Source: an uncultured delta proteobacterium
GTDB taxonomy: Bacteria > Myxococcota_A > Polyangia > Polyangiales > Ga0077539
Reading direction: 5' to 3'
Length of the DNA stretch: 6,056 nt
Assembly: GCA_903860995.1 (NCBI GenBank)
Contig: CAIOSS010001294.1
Location: 1 to 6,056, forward strand
This document shows, piece after piece, positions 5,471 through 6,056 of the stretch. The notes beneath the pieces were generated by a model that did not search any database, was not told where the DNA came from, and saw only the letters and a list, made by a program, of their open reading frames with translations. How positions within the stretch are numbered: the first letter of the stretch is position 1; every line of letters begins with the position of its first letter. The position numbers and the translations under genes are program-made.

Positions 5471-6056
5471 GCCTTCGAGGAAAGACCCTGTTCATCACCG
5501 GCGCGAGCCGCGGCATCGGCCTCGCCATCGCGAAGCGCGCCGCGCGCGACGGCGCCAACATCGTCATCGCGGCGAAGACCACCGAGGCACACCCGAAGCT
5601 CCCGGGGACCATCTACACGGCCGCGGCGGAGATCGAGGCCGCGGGCGGCAAGGCGCTCCCGGTGGTCGTCGACGTGCGCTCCGAGGAGAACGTCCTCGCC
5701 GCGGTCGCGCAGGCCGTCGAGGCCTTCGGCGGCATCGACATCCTGGTGAACAACGCCAGCGCCATCAGCCTCACCGGGACCCTCGAGACCCCGATGAAGC
5801 GCTACGACCTGATGCACCAGATCAACCTGCGGGGCACCTTCCTCTGCTCGCAGGCGTGCCTCCCCCACCTGCTCAAGGCGAAGAACCCCCACGTCCTCAA
5901 CCTCTCGCCGCCGCTCAACATGGAGGCCCGCTGGTTCGCCGGGCACGTGGCCTACACGATGGCGAAGTTCGGCATGAGCATGTGCGTCCTCGGGATGGCC
6001 GAGGAGTTCCGCGGGCGCGTGGCCTTCAACGCCCTCTGGCCGCGCACCGCGATCGC
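5467..6056 (+). CDS. HSDL2-like short-chain dehydrogenase/reductase (3' end beyond the window)
   Basis: I translated 196 complete codons from the ATG at 5467 to the window edge; the C-terminus is missing. It is a classical Rossmann-fold SDR. The cofactor loop TGASRGIG is at 11-18, NNAS at 95-98, a structural Asn at 120 in INLRG, Ser147 in LNLSPPLN, and Y163-T-M-A-K167 as the catalytic Tyr/Lys. The segments ANIVIAAKT, HPKLPGTIYTAA and FGMSMCVLGMAEEF are characteristic of the HSDL2 (hydroxysteroid dehydrogenase-like 2) subgroup, known from eukaryotic peroxisomes and from many bacteria. In animals HSDL2 also has a C-terminal SCP2 lipid-binding domain; whether this one does lies outside the window. 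The likely activity is NAD(P)-dependent oxidation or reduction of a lipid or fatty-acyl-type substrate in the cytoplasm, inferred from the family. Its ATG overlaps the lysozyme stop as ATGA, so the two genes share a transcript. Confidence 0.92.
   Translation, partial: MSLRGKTLFITGASRGIGLAIAKRAARDGANIVIAAKTTEAHPKLPGTIYTAAAEIEAAGGKALPVVVDVRSEENVLAAVAQAVEAFGGIDILVNNASAISLTGTLETPMKRYDLMHQINLRGTFLCSQACLPHLLKAKNPHVLNLSPPLNMEARWFAGHVAYTMAKFGMSMCVLGMAEEFRGRVAFNALWPRTAI

Overview
The window is a very GC-rich, densely coded stretch of a bacterial chromosome, with most third codon positions G or C. It carries seven protein genes, two of them cut by the window edges. I see no RNA genes, mobile elements or CRISPR. 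The GC content, the HDOD signalling protein, the lysozyme lipoprotein and the unusual domain fusions suggest a myxobacterium-like (Myxococcota, Polyangia-type) genome. That assignment is an inference from style, not from a marker gene.

Left block, minus strand (about 2247 down to 1). First comes a 309-residue three-part protein: a CGFS monothiol glutaredoxin, then a cysteine-free domain resembling an A-type iron-sulfur carrier, then a rhodanese. Twelve bases later comes a BolA/IbaG-family protein, and 56 bases after that an HDOD-domain signalling protein that runs off the left edge. CGFS glutaredoxins and BolA proteins are established partners that share a [2Fe-2S] cluster, so the first two genes form a coherent iron-sulfur or iron-homeostasis unit. 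The HDOD gene may simply be co-transcribed.

Middle block. A 137-base divergent intergenic region (2248-2384) separates the glutaredoxin fusion from a plus-strand, isopenicillin-N-synthase-type 2-oxoglutarate/Fe(II) oxygenase (2385-3479). That gene converges, with only 15 bases between stop codons, on a minus-strand COG0523 (CobW/YjiA/ZNG1-type) GTPase with a CxCC metal motif (3495-4535). Several products in this half therefore handle iron, iron-sulfur clusters or another metal. A shared physiological role is only a hypothesis.

Right block, plus strand (4601 to the right edge). A GH25-type lysozyme lipoprotein is followed, with an ATGA stop/start overlap, by a short-chain dehydrogenase that strongly resembles HSDL2 and is truncated by the window end. 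A perfect 16-base inverted repeat lies in the short divergent gap between the GTPase and the lysozyme genes, inside the spacer of a possible promoter.

The points most worth a second look are the triple fusion, its retention of just two cysteines (one in each active site), and the tight coupling to BolA.
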